Below the pieces are notes generated by a model, which saw only the letters and a list, made by a program, of their open reading frames with translations, did no database searches and had not been told where the DNA came from. The translations under genes and the position numbers were made by a program. From contig JACKBV010000003.1 of assembly GCA_020634315.1 (NCBI GenBank), positions 186,001 through 250,000 on the forward strand: 64,000 nt of DNA. Reading direction: 5' to 3'. This document shows positions 1-11,100 of this stretch, piece after piece (within the stretch, counting starts at the first letter, position 1; every line of letters begins with the position of its first letter). Source of the stretch: Ardenticatenaceae bacterium (GTDB lineage Bacteria; Chloroflexota; Anaerolineae; Promineifilales; Promineifilaceae).

Positions 1-160
1 TTCGCCTTTATGCCTTCCCATCCGGGGGTAACGAACTCAACAAACGAGTTCGATAGGCACCTTGACCATTTTGTCTATTGGTTTGTAAGGTTCACCTAAA
101 AGGTATCGCCGTTTCCCGCGTAAAGACAGTGACATTTGTCACCATAAACAGAGACAAATA
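1..160. other. Left-edge non-coding segment with two small palindromes
   Basis: No gene is supported here. An inverted repeat CGAACTC (32-38) / GAGTTCG (46-52) could form a short hairpin. A perfect 14-bp palindrome, GTGACATTTGTCAC, lies at 129-142, just past the stop of the HD-domain gene; it resembles CRP/FNR-type operators and two relatives occur near 50.7 kb. If it is an operator, it would serve a gene to the left of the window. Confidence 0.4.
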
Positions 161-775
161 TCAACTATCCGCGTAACGGCCGTTACGCAGCAATTCTTCC
201 AACTTGAGGATATGCTCCGCCTTAGTTGACCCGCGCAGTTGTCGTGCCGCAGCGGTAAAATAGGTGTGCTGCTGCAAAAAATTCAACTGCCGCTGATCCC
301 AGGCACGCAGCGAAACAGGCTCAACAAAAGAAACCGTCTCCTGGCGCAGCAGCTCCCCACGCTCAAAGAAATCCGCCCGCCCCAACACCCCCAAATCCGC
401 ATCGGCCAAAATCTCCCCCAGCAAACTTTGCGGCGACTGCGGCATAATCGTCACACGAATCAGCGCCACAATTTGCGCAACATCTTCCGCCGCAAAACCA
501 AAATCAGGCAGCGCTTCCTGCGCAATGCGTATACTCACGCGTTCATGCCCTTCATACATTTCGATAAAGCCAACATCGTGGTAAGCGGCCGCCACCCGCA
601 ACAGCTGTCTATCTCGTCCGTGTACGCCACTTAAATCGGCTAACTCCATCGCGCCGGGCATCACATCCCCTGCGGTGTGCCACACATTATGGTAAATTAG
701 CTGCGGGTTCAAATGGAGGCGTAACTGGTCAATCGCATAGGCAATTGCTTGATCATAATCAGGTTGAGCAGTCAA
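161..775 (-). CDS. HD-domain phosphohydrolase-like protein
   Basis: A 204-residue cytosolic protein of the HD superfamily of metal-dependent phosphohydrolases. The metal ligands are visible in order: an N-terminal His in YHNVWHT (near residue 30), the HD pair in AAYHDVGF (near 66-67), a conserved EGHE segment, and the late Asp in LADADLGVLG (near 125). This is the arrangement of small stand-alone HD hydrolases acting on nucleotides or related phosphoesters; the substrate cannot be read from sequence. The start is TTG, with AAGGAAA about six bases upstream. An ACGGCCGT octamer lies at the C-terminal end of the gene (176-183). The gene is separated by 270 bp from the cyclase-like gene that precedes it on the same strand. 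Confidence 0.85.
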   Translation of the reverse strand: MTAQPDYDQAIAYAIDQLRLHLNPQLIYHNVWHTAGDVMPGAMELADLSGVHGRDRQLLRVAAAYHDVGFIEMYEGHERVSIRIAQEALPDFGFAAEDVAQIVALIRVTIMPQSPQSLLGEILADADLGVLGRADFFERGELLRQETVSFVEPVSLRAWDQRQLNFLQQHTYFTAAARQLRGSTKAEHILKLEELLRNGRYADS

Positions 776-1045
776 GTGATTTTCCTTCTGGCTAAACCAA
801 ATGCCGATTTAGTTTCTGGATTTTCCACTCATGAAACAGACGAATGAGGGAGTTCGCACACCGTTTCGATCAAAACACTACATGAATTCCCATCGGGGCA
901 AGATTCCAGTTGATACACTTTAGCATAAATCATATTGCAAGAAAACCCACAATCATGTCCGCCACACAATTCCCAAACCCGTAAACTCCCCTTCTAAAAA
1001 TTCGTTCATCATTAACAAACTTTTGGGGGAATCAGGCGCTTTTGA
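776..1045. other. Intergenic region, nothing recognised
   Basis: 270 bp between two minus-strand genes. I see no convincing promoter, terminator hairpin or small ORF. Confidence 0.4.
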
Positions 1046-4000
1046 TCACAGTAAGGTGGATTGCAGCGCCCGCGCTTTCTCATAATCTGGCGTGGCTTCC
1101 AGGTGTGCAAAAATTGGTTCACAAATGGCTAACGCAGCCAACGCCTGTGCCCGCGCACCCTGCGCAGCATAAAAATCAGCCAGAGATAACTGCGTACGCG
1201 CACGTTCATACTCATCACCAGCTTCCGCTAAAATCCGGTAACTCTCCTGGAAATAATCTTCCGCTTCAGCTAATTGCTGCCGTGTCCGGGCAATTTCACC
1301 CATGATGCGCAAATTGTGCCCTTCCTCTTGCGGCATCCCCAACTCACGCGCCAGCGCAACCGCACGCTGCCCCTGCGTTTCCGCCTCTACCAAATCACCT
1401 TGCAGCCAGGCCGCTTCCGCAAACAAGCCCCATAACTCTGGCAAAAGTTCCCGCACCTGTGCCTGCTCAATGTAGGAGCGTGCCAGTTGCAGCGAAGCTG
1501 TCGCCGCCGCCAAATCCTGGCGTTTGAGGTGTGTGTGCCCCATATTCAAATGCAGCGCACCCTGCACAAACAAGGAGCCTCCAATTTGCCCCATCAAGCG
1601 TGCTGCCCGTTCGTAATAACCAAGAGCCGCATCCAGGCGACCTTGTCTCAAGGCAATTCCGCCCAGGTTGTTATTGACCAACACCTGGTTATAGGTGTTC
1701 CCAATCTGGATAAACATGTTCAGGGATTGGCGGTAATGATAATCAGCCTGCGACCATTCGCTGCGCGAGAAATACCCATTTGCCAGAAGGTTATGCGAAG
1801 TGGCTTGCCCGTACACGTTGTCGAGCTGCTGATACAAGGCCAATGATTGGGTGAAACGCTCGATGGCGGAAACGGTGTTGCCACGCAGTTCGCCAATGCC
1901 CATCAGGTTGTAGGTGCGGGCACGAATCGCCGCGTCGTTGAGCAGCTGCCCGACTTGTAAACTGCGCTCGCACAACTGCAACGCTTGTTGGTAATTGCCT
2001 TGTCGCAAGTTGATCAACCCGGCAATGAGCAGCATTTCCGCTTCTTCGGCGTCGGTCTGACCGTTTAAGGCGGCTAATCCTTTGTCGAGCCAGGTAAGGG
2101 CCAGGGTATATTCGCCACGCAGTTCGTGGGAACGGCCGTACCAACGACACCCCTGCGCCTCAGCGACCGCATCCCCTTGTGCCTGCGCCAGAGCCAGCGC
2201 CGCCTGCAAATGCCCGGCAGCGGCATCATAATGCCCTATCGAGATCAGCAGTTCGCCGAGCACCAGGTGAATTTGTTTACGCGGAACGGCCGTTTCCTCT
2301 TGTGGCAGCATCTGCGTGCTGTGCAGCGCCTTCTGCAAAAAATCAATACTCTGCTGCACGGCGTGCAACTGCTTGGCCTGCATCCCCGCCAACAAATTGT
2401 ATTGCAACGAGAGCGGCCATAATTCGCCCAAAAAGGCGTGGTGCGCGATCTCCGCCGTCGCTTCCGGCTGTTTAACAGCTAACGCCGTAGCCACAGCCCG
2501 GTGCAGCAGTTGTCGCTGCGTGAAAAGCAGCGTCTCATAGGCCACTTCCTGCGCGGTGTGATGGCGAAAAGCATAATACTTACGCTGCGGCTCTTCCTCA
2601 CGCAGCACCTGTTCTGCATCCATATACCGGGCTTCCGCCTCGACCTCCGGTATCTCCTTCTCCTCAGGATGCACTTCGGTCAACAGCGCCAGATCAAATG
2701 TGTAGCCAATGACACTGCTCACCTTCAATGTCAGCTTGTGCTCCTCCGGTAAACGGTCAAGGCGCGACAAAATTAAGCCATGAATGGAATCAGGCAGCCC
2801 CAACTTCACCGCCGAAAGATCCACATCCTGGCGCAGCTGCCATTTCCCTTCGCTGCGCACGACAAAGTTAGCGCGGCGCAGCGTCTCCAACAGATCGCCG
2901 ACAATGACCCAAGCCTCGTCATCATCTTGAGCCAACTGATTCCCGGCACGCATCGCATCCAGCAGTTCGCTGACGAAAAAAGGATTGCCATGTGCCACGC
3001 GCTGCACAACATCCAACAACAGCGAGGAGGGCGTCCCGCTCAGTTTGCGCTGCAACAAAGCAGCCACATCGGCATCAGGCATCTCGGCAAGTTGATAAAG
3101 GGTTGTGTGCGGCAGGTCACGCAAACCGCGCAGCGGCGAATCGGCACCCAGTTCGGGAGGGCGGTACGGCAGCAGCAGCAAAACGGGTGCGCTGCTCACC
3201 ACCTGCTGCGCCACAGTTTGCGCCAATGCCAGCGAAGCCTCGTCCATCCAATGCGCATTTTCGATGATGAGGAGCAACGGCCGTTTCCCGGCCCACGTTT
3301 GCAGCATCTCCACCAACAGCGAAAACAGCGCCTTTTGCCGCATATCGCTGTCCAGCGCCGCCGTCGTCGCATTATCGGGAAGCGGCAGCGCCAACAAATC
3401 CCCTAACAGCGGCAGCCGCAGCATCCATTGCGGCTGCGCCACTTCAAACAAATGGACTAATTGCGCGATAAAAATTTCATCCGTATCATCTTGCAAATCC
3501 AGCAAATCGAGGAAGATTTGCCGCCAGGGCGCATAGGGCACATTATGGGTAATGCTTTGGCAGCGGCCCAACGCGACCTGCACATCATCGGTTTGCGCTT
3601 GCTGCGTTAGATACGAACCCAGATGGCTCTTGCCCATTCCCGCCTCACCCACCAGATGCAGCGACCGCCCCACCCCACTGCGCAGCGCCGTCATCACCTC
3701 ATCAAGATTGGCTAACAACGCTTCTCGTCCTAACGGCCGTTCCGGGAACTTGTCAGCCAAAGAAAAGCCAGCCCGTCGCCTACGCGCACGCACCAGGCGC
3801 TTCAAAGACACCGGCTCCTGTTTACCTTTAACCATAATCGCCGGCAGCGCCTCCCAAACAAACATCGCCTCGCTGGCCCTGGCAAACGCCTCATCGCTCA
3901 CCAAAATCTGCCCTGGCTGTGCCGCCGACATCAACCGCGCCGACAAATTAACCGCGTCACCCAAAACCCCATATGTTCGGCGAGCAACACCGCCATAAGC

Positions 4001-5068
4001 GCCGACGCGCATACGGCCGTATGTCACCCCAATTTGCAGCGGCGGCAAAAAATCAAACTGCCCAGGCAGCGCCTGCAACTCCAATGCCGTTGCCAATGCA
4101 CGGTCTACATTATCTTCATGGGCGATGGGCGCACCAAACGCCGCGTACATATAGCTCCCCTTATCGCCAATGGTTAACTGCAACAAACTGCCATCATAAC
4201 GAATTAAAATGCGCTGCACCTGTTGAATTAACGCATCCAACTTTTGCGGCGACTGTTCGTCTTGATCGTAATCAATGCCGCCAAACCGCATAAAAACGGC
4301 CGCCGCCGAACGCAGTTCCGCCAAAAACTCGCCGCGCTCACCTTGCAGCCGCTGGTAAACGGCCGGTAACAACCACGCCTCCCGCTGCGCCTCGTCCAGA
4401 TCGCCATCAGCCAAAGGCGGCCAGGGAGCCAACGGCACATCCACCGTCAAACCGGTCACTACCGCAAAGCGCTGGCCGTGTTCTTCACGCCATTCAGCAA
4501 TTTGCAGCACATCAGCCAAGGCCGCCGCTGCCGCTTCATCCAGGATCACGTCGCCCCGTTCTGCCTGGTGTTCGGCAGCGGCGACATTTTCCAATGTTTT
4601 GCCAGCCATGGCGTCAATCAAGGTGTATTCGGGCAAACCAACCACAAAGCGCCGGACGGCTCCCACAGCAACGGCCGCTTTCATCCCCAGCGAAACAACA
4701 TGACCCGAATGGGTGCGCACTTCGGCAAACTGGGCCATCGCCGCCTGCATCGCCAATCCACAGGCTGTGGCACATCGGCCGTCATCGCCATCAAACCAGC
4801 AAGTGATCGCATCGCCACTAAAGCTGATGACGCTGCCGCCCAGTTTGTGCAGCTCGGTAATTAAGGCATCGTAGACACGATTGAGATGCACGGTGAGTTC
4901 TTCTGCCCCTCGTTTGGGGCCAAGTTCACGGGCTAACGCTTCTGTCAACGGCGTAAAGCCGGAGATGTCGGCAAATAAGGTTGCGCCTTGCGTTCGCTGC
5001 GGCAGTACGTCGCCATAAGCAATCGCCTGCCGTCGATCCATTGGGATATAGGCACTGGCTATGTCCAT
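1046..5068 (-). CDS. Double class III cyclase domain / AAA ATPase / TPR signalling protein
   Basis: About 1340 residues. The N-terminus carries two class III nucleotide-cyclase homology domains. The first (about residues 25-190) keeps both metal Asp positions, in FADISGFT and in FSGDAITCW. The second (about 250-410) has GDAVNLSARLM, but the first metal-binding position is replaced (VFMRFGGID), so it is probably a non-catalytic partner. A P-loop ATPase follows (GEAGMGKSHL, near residue 475), with a Walker-B-like LLLIIENAHW, and then a long TPR array from about residue 890 to the end. This architecture belongs to large sensory cyclase/ATPase regulators. A longer reading frame opens at a TTG at 5119, but an intrinsic terminator hairpin occupies 5091-5127, so I place the start at 5068 (ATG, MDIASAYIPMDRR), with AGGATAA upstream. 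Whether it makes cAMP, cGMP or neither is unknown. Confidence 0.88.
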   Translation of the reverse strand: MDIASAYIPMDRRQAIAYGDVLPQRTQGATLFADISGFTPLTEALARELGPKRGAEELTVHLNRVYDALITELHKLGGSVISFSGDAITCWFDGDDGRCATACGLAMQAAMAQFAEVRTHSGHVVSLGMKAAVAVGAVRRFVVGLPEYTLIDAMAGKTLENVAAAEHQAERGDVILDEAAAAALADVLQIAEWREEHGQRFAVVTGLTVDVPLAPWPPLADGDLDEAQREAWLLPAVYQRLQGERGEFLAELRSAAAVFMRFGGIDYDQDEQSPQKLDALIQQVQRILIRYDGSLLQLTIGDKGSYMYAAFGAPIAHEDNVDRALATALELQALPGQFDFLPPLQIGVTYGRMRVGAYGGVARRTYGVLGDAVNLSARLMSAAQPGQILVSDEAFARASEAMFVWEALPAIMVKGKQEPVSLKRLVRARRRRAGFSLADKFPERPLGREALLANLDEVMTALRSGVGRSLHLVGEAGMGKSHLGSYLTQQAQTDDVQVALGRCQSITHNVPYAPWRQIFLDLLDLQDDTDEIFIAQLVHLFEVAQPQWMLRLPLLGDLLALPLPDNATTAALDSDMRQKALFSLLVEMLQTWAGKRPLLLIIENAHWMDEASLALAQTVAQQVVSSAPVLLLLPYRPPELGADSPLRGLRDLPHTTLYQLAEMPDADVAALLQRKLSGTPSSLLLDVVQRVAHGNPFFVSELLDAMRAGNQLAQDDDEAWVIVGDLLETLRRANFVVRSEGKWQLRQDVDLSAVKLGLPDSIHGLILSRLDRLPEEHKLTLKVSSVIGYTFDLALLTEVHPEEKEIPEVEAEARYMDAEQVLREEEPQRKYYAFRHHTAQEVAYETLLFTQRQLLHRAVATALAVKQPEATAEIAHHAFLGELWPLSLQYNLLAGMQAKQLHAVQQSIDFLQKALHSTQMLPQEETAVPRKQIHLVLGELLISIGHYDAAAGHLQAALALAQAQGDAVAEAQGCRWYGRSHELRGEYTLALTWLDKGLAALNGQTDAEEAEMLLIAGLINLRQGNYQQALQLCERSLQVGQLLNDAAIRARTYNLMGIGELRGNTVSAIERFTQSLALYQQLDNVYGQATSHNLLANGYFSRSEWSQADYHYRQSLNMFIQIGNTYNQVLVNNNLGGIALRQGRLDAALGYYERAARLMGQIGGSLFVQGALHLNMGHTHLKRQDLAAATASLQLARSYIEQAQVRELLPELWGLFAEAAWLQGDLVEAETQGQRAVALARELGMPQEEGHNLRIMGEIARTRQQLAEAEDYFQESYRILAEAGDEYERARTQLSLADFYAAQGARAQALAALAICEPIFAHLEATPDYEKARALQSTLL

Positions 5069-5085
5069 GTAATCATTATCCTGGT

Positions 5086-5127
5086 AAAAAGCGGGCGATT
5101 GGGCATAGCTCATGCCCAATCGCCCGC
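5086..5127 (-). terminator. Intrinsic terminator of the giant secreted-protein gene
   Basis: Perfect 16-bp stem with 5-nt loop (arms 5091-5106 and 5112-5127, GC-rich, containing GCGATTGGGCAT) followed on the minus strand by five Ts (5086-5090). It lies 13 bp after the stop codon of the upstream gene and before the cyclase start, which argues for separate transcription of the two genes. Confidence 0.9.
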
Positions 5128-5139
5128 CCCTCTTTGAAT

Positions 5140-8100
5140 TTAGTCGTGAATTTTGACGTTTCCACCACCGGGACTGCTGCTGCTATTGCCTAACGGCAAC
5201 GTGGGATTTACATAATCTGGCGCGGCCAATTCACTATCGTAGATGACTTCGCCCGTCACTTTGTTCCAGATTTTGATGCGGAAGAAGTCGTTGCGCCCGC
5301 CAGACAAACCACCGTCGATGACGGTCGCATAAAAACCGTAATCGCCATACCCGTTAATGGTGCCCGATCCCTGCACGGTCGCCTTGTTGCCCGACACCAC
5401 AAGCCAATCGTAAGAGGTGTCCCGGAAGTACATGCCGCCATCAGCCAGGAAGTAGTGAGTCTGGCCGAAGGGTTCTGGCAAGTTGCGGCGATAACGGGCG
5501 TTGAGGCCAAAGAAGGCGACGCCGTTAACTGTGGGATCGGCCGTATACGCCCCGTCGGGCGAGATCACCCAACCCGCGCCGGTGATAAAGCCGCCATTGG
5601 GATCATAGACGACAATGTATTGATACTCAGCCTGACCCCACCCGCCATTATTATCGGTCACGGTTAGCAAGACTGTGTAGACGCCGGGTTGGGAATATGT
5701 GTGGCTGTCGGCCACATTGCCCACGCCGCTGGCGTAGGTGATGGTGCCACTGCTCGTGCTGCCATCGCCCCAATCCCAAACGGCCGTATGCGTGTCGCCA
5801 TTTTCGACATCCGTGAAAACGGCCGTTACGTTCACCATCACCTGAATTGCCACCGGATCGGCTGGGGCGCTAATCGGGCCAACCACGGGCGCATCGTTGA
5901 CCGGATCAATGGTGATGTTTACCAATGCCGTGGCACAGCCCCCCTCGCTGTCACAAACAGCATAGCTGAAGCTGTCGCTGCCGCTGTAGTTAGCATCTGG
6001 CGTATAGGTGAAGCTGCCATTGCCCTCATTGACCAATGCGCCGTGCGCCGGATTGGTGGTGCTGACAGTCGTCGTCACGTCCAGATTGCCATCGGGGTCG
6101 CTGTCGTTGCCGGTCACAGTGAAGGTAACGGCCGTATCCTCCGCCGTCGTCACATCATCATCCACCGCCAGGGGCAGGCTGCCCAATTCACACGCATCCC
6201 CAATGCCATTGTTATCGCTGTCAGCCTGATCCGGATTAGGCACAGCGGGACAATTGTCCGCGGGCAGGGCATCATCAGCCACGCCATCGCCATCCAGGTC
6301 AGCCGCGCGTGCAGCATCCAAGGGGAAGGCGTCGAGGCTGTTGGGCACGCCATCATCGTCGCTGTCATTGTCGCAGGCATCGCCCAGCCCATCGCCATCA
6401 AAGTCCGCCTGGTCAACATTAGCTGTGCTGACGCAGTTGTCACCGTCGTCCAACACGCCATCGTTGTCGCTGTCGCTGTCGCTGTTGTCGCCAATGCCAT
6501 CGCCATCCCCGTCATACCATTCCCCATTGTTCAAGGGGAATTGGTCAAAGACATCCAACGACGCATCGTTGTCCGCGTTCAGGTCACAGGCATCGCCGAT
6601 GCCATCGCCATCAAAGTCCGCCTGATCGGCATTGGCAGTCAACAAACAGTTGTCTGTTGTGTCGGCAACGCCATCGCCATCGGCATCGGCAGCCGCCGAC
6701 AAGAGACGGAACGGTATGCCATGATCCAAGACCAACGAGACATTACCGGCGTTATCGACGGCCTGCACAAAGTATTCAAGCGTGCTGCCAGAGGCCAACG
6801 CCGCGCTGCCAGTCGCCAATCCGGTTGCCGCATCATAGCTCAGGTCGATGGGCGACCAGCTATTGGCATTGATGTCCCGGTAAAGGACAACAATACGATG
6901 AATGCCGCTGGCGTTATCGTCCACCCGTGCCGTAAAGGCCGCGCTCCCGCCGACATCGGCGGCATTGACCGACCAGATGTTGGGCGCAACAAAATCAGTT
7001 TGAGAGAGGGGCGCTGTGTAGACAACCAGGTCAAGGCTGTCATACAGGCGCAGCGTGCCCACCGTTGGCGCAGCCAAACCGGTCGTCTGGAACTGCGCAG
7101 GCACGACAATCAACTGCTGCCGGATAACGCCATCTACCGTGAGGAAGCGGTTCAGGCTGGCGACTGTGCTCGGATAGAGCTGCTGCGCCAGGTAAAGCCC
7201 TTCGCTGTCTAATGTCACCTCTTGCGAAATGATGTTGGTCACAACCGGGTCGAAGTTTGGCAAGTCGGTGAAACTACCGCCAAGCATGAGCACACCATGT
7301 GCCGCATCGGTGGCTGAACTGTAGTTATAGGTGGTTTGCGGCAGAGTTGGCCGTGCGCCGGTGGTCAGCAGCCCATTTTCGCCCTGAATGGTGTAGTAAG
7401 TCCCGCTGCGAACAGCATCGCTGACGGGATTCGCGTCGTAGGTGAAGGTGAGTGTTTGCTGCCAGGCGCTGCTTCCGCTGGGGGCACCAATGCTCAAGGG
7501 TGGATTGTCGGAATTGAAAACGGTGTCGCCAGCAGGGGAAACGGCCGTTTGCACAGGCATATTCACCTTCAGCATCGGCAGCCCGTACAACGTCACTTCG
7601 CTCAACGCTTTTTCATCGTAATATGTGAGGCCGCCCGCACCCAGGCTGTTCAGGTAACGCAGTTTCGCACGCAGCAGCGCCTGCCCGACAGTGGGCAGCG
7701 TGCTTAGTTGACCGGGAACCGGGTTATAGCCCAATTCCTCGGTGAAGTTGGTCATGATGCGTTCGGAATAAGCCAGTAAATCACCATCGCCATAAGCAAA
7801 GCCGGTATTGCCGATGAATGTGGCCCCTTGTCGGGCAAAGGCTTGCGCGTAATCGGCCGCAGTAAAGCTGAGCAGCGTCGAGCCATCGGGCATGTTCAAC
7901 CCGGAATGGCAGCCAACGGAGAAGATGAGACGGCCGTTAAAGTTGTCCACCCGCTCCAACTCAGTCGCAAACACATCATTGGCATCATTGGGGAAGAAGC
8001 GGAAATGGTCAAAGTGCGAATTGAGCGAAATCAAGTCGTAAGCTGTGGCATCAAACGCCAGGTTACGGAAATCATCGGCTGTCCAGGTGTCATTGATCAA

Positions 8101-11100
8101 CGCATCAATTTGCGCAATTCCCTGGTCGGTCAAGCTGCTGTGAATCGTGTCCGCCTGATCGATCAAGAAATCGTACCCGGTGACAAGCGCATTTTGCGGA
8201 GCCAACACCTGCGCACTGAGGAAGGTGTCGATCATCGTGGCAATTTCGCCAGGGGTCTCTACCAGACGGCCAATGCCATATTGCGGCAAGTAAAGCTCAC
8301 GCCCGTCGACGCTGAGAGGCAGCACGGCGGCGTAGTAGTCATCGCTGAGGAAGTAGCGATCTTTTCCGGCAACAGCCAGTTCCGGGTTGTCATAGAAGAG
8401 ATATTCACGCTCGTTTGCCACCAGCGCATTGTCGCGAATGCGCCGCTGTGGAATGATCTCGTCTCCACCAATAATGACGATGTACTTCAAATCAGGATAG
8501 GCGGGGACTAAATCGTACACCAACGCTTTGATGGTACGCGCCACCAGGTTTGCCGTCTGTGTGTTCAATGGGTCGGCGTCCCAGGCGGCATAGACATCGT
8601 TGATTTCTGCGTATGCGCTCAGGTCAACGACGACGCCATTGACGTTGGGATCAGCAGCCAGGGCATTGATTTTGTTGACCAAATCGGCCGTGTTCAGGGT
8701 GTCCGTATCGGTGTACACCTGATTCATGCGCAGCGGGTTGAAGAGTATCAATGTTTCCACACCGGAATCTGTGGCCGGTGTGGCAAAAGATGTGGACACG
8801 GCGCTGTTGTCTACGGGAATGGGATCGGCCGGGGCGAGGATTTCGGCGCGTAAGGTGAAGGGTTGGGAAACGGCCGTTTCGTCATGCGCAATCGCCACCA
8901 GGAACCAGGGTCCCGTCAACTCATGAACATTGTGGAAAATCAACTCCGTTGTTTGTGGCAGCGCATTAGCCGACAAATCTGTCAATGTCGTAATATCGCC
9001 AGTCTCGCCGATATTGCTCAACTGCGCGATGTTGCTCAACTGCGCAATGTTGCTCAACTGCGCGATGTTGCTGAGCTGCGCAATGTTGCTCAACTGCGCG
9101 ATATTGCTGAGTTGGGCAATGTTACTGAACTGGGCAATGTTGCTGAGCTGCGCGATGTTACTGAGTTGCGCAATATTGCTTAACTGCGCAATGTTGCTGA
9201 GCTGCGCAATGTTGCTGAGCTGCGCCACATCATAAATCTGGGCGATATTGCTGAGTTGGGCAATGTTGCTTAACTGGGCGATATTGCTGAGCTGCGCAAT
9301 GTTGCTGAGCTGCGCAATATCCGTCAGCGTGCCAATGTCGCGCAGCTGCCCATTTTCCTCGTTGATTTCCGGCGCAAACAGGTACAGATCATAGTCATAG
9401 TCGCTGGTCAACGTGGCACTGATGATGGAATCGGGAACAGTGACATCCAATCGGTACCAATTGAGGTCATTCACGCTAAGCGCGGTATCCGAGAGCGGTG
9501 TATCAACGGCCAACGATGCGCTGGTCTCGCGGGCGCCGTTGCCCACCTGATAGGCGCCGCTGTCACATGCCACGCCAGCCGGACGCACCACGCCGCGCTG
9601 ATCCGTCGCCAAACAAGAGAGGGTTCCCCCGCCAATGGCCGGACTGCCTTGTGACAGCGCCATTGTCTCCGTATGGCCGCCGTTATCGCGCAGGGGCATT
9701 AACAGAGGATCGGCTGTGGGGATGGTGACGCCGCAAGATGTACCCGGATATTGCAAATTGCCGCCCAAATCAGTGAACGACGGGACGCTGCAATTTTGCA
9801 CATCATTATTGACAAACAAGCTGTTGCTGACATTGACAATCGGGCCAACCTCAACAGCCAGACCCGCACCAGTCGCGCCATTGTTATTGGCGAGCGTCAC
9901 ACTGGTCAAATTGAGGGCACTGCTGCCATTATCCTGCATGTAAATAGCGTGCCCGCCAGCGCCAGACGAATTCCCGGTGAACGTGCTATTTTCGATGTTC
10001 ACCGTCGTTGACGCCCAGGAAATGATGCCACCTCCGGCAAAGCTGGCGTAGTTATTGGCAAATGTACTGCCACTGATTGTCAATGTGCCCGGATTGTAGT
10101 TGAAGATGGCACCGCCATTGTTCACGTTGTTTTGGTTATTGCTAAAGGTGCTGTTGATAATCGTCAACACGCCCTGGTTGTACGCACCGGCTCCCCAAAC
10201 ACCGCCTAAATCGTTGTCATTGTTGCGAACCTGGGTGCGGGTCAGCGTGGTTATGCCACTGTTCAACAAGCCGCCGCCGCCACTGCTGCCCGCCGAGTTA
10301 CCATCCATGTCACTATCTAATAGATCAAGGGAGCCAACCGCAGCAATGTACACACCGCCGCCACCGGCAGTTGCCTGGTTGCCTTGAATTTGCACATTGG
10401 TCAAGGTAGCCGAGCCATTATTGATAGAGAGCGCACCGCCAAAACCGCTGACGCTGTTATTTGTCATGGCACTACCGGTCGCTGTCAGGGTGCCGACGTC
10501 CAGATTGACCGCGCCGCCGTTGCCACCAGAAGCGACATTCCCATCAAATGTGACGTTATCCAGGGTCAATGAACCGCTGAAATTGATCGCCCCGCCGCTG
10601 CCGTCCGTGGCTGTGTTGTTGACAAAGGCCGCATCTTGAATGGTCAGAGCGCTGTAACTGGTGATTGCGCCACCAAAGCCAATCGGCAGCCCGTTGCCAT
10701 CAGCGAAAGTCAGGTCTGAGAGCATGACTGGCTGCCCCACAGCGGCGATGTTGAAAATGCGCGAGGCATTATCGCCACTGACGGTGACAGCATTGGCGCC
10801 AGGTCCGGCAAGGGTTAGCGCATCGAGAATGTCGATTTGGCCGCCGCTAAGCGTGATGACGCCATTTAGAGTCGGCACAAATTGGATGCGTTCTGCGCCG
10901 GGCATGACGTTCGCTTCCTGGATTGCTGCGCGGAGGGTGCATTGCCCGGAAACGGCCGTTTCACACACCCCATCGCCAACATTGACATCGACACCATCAT
11001 CCAGGCTGTTAACCGTGATCACATTTTCGGGGTCGCACTGGTTGACAAGGCCATCCCCATCAACATCCGGCCCGCTCATGGGCGTAAAGGTAATGTCGTC

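Noticed and set aside
5689..7212. 507-codon plus-strand reading frame
   Set aside because: Antisense to the type-3 repeat and protease part of the giant exported protein; its Ala/Ile/Val-rich composition mirrors the Asp-rich codons of the real strand.
8863..9235. Plus-strand frames with hexapeptide repeats opposite the NIAQLS array
   Set aside because: An 18-bp period leaves both strands open; codon-level conservation favours the minus strand, which continues into recognised domains.
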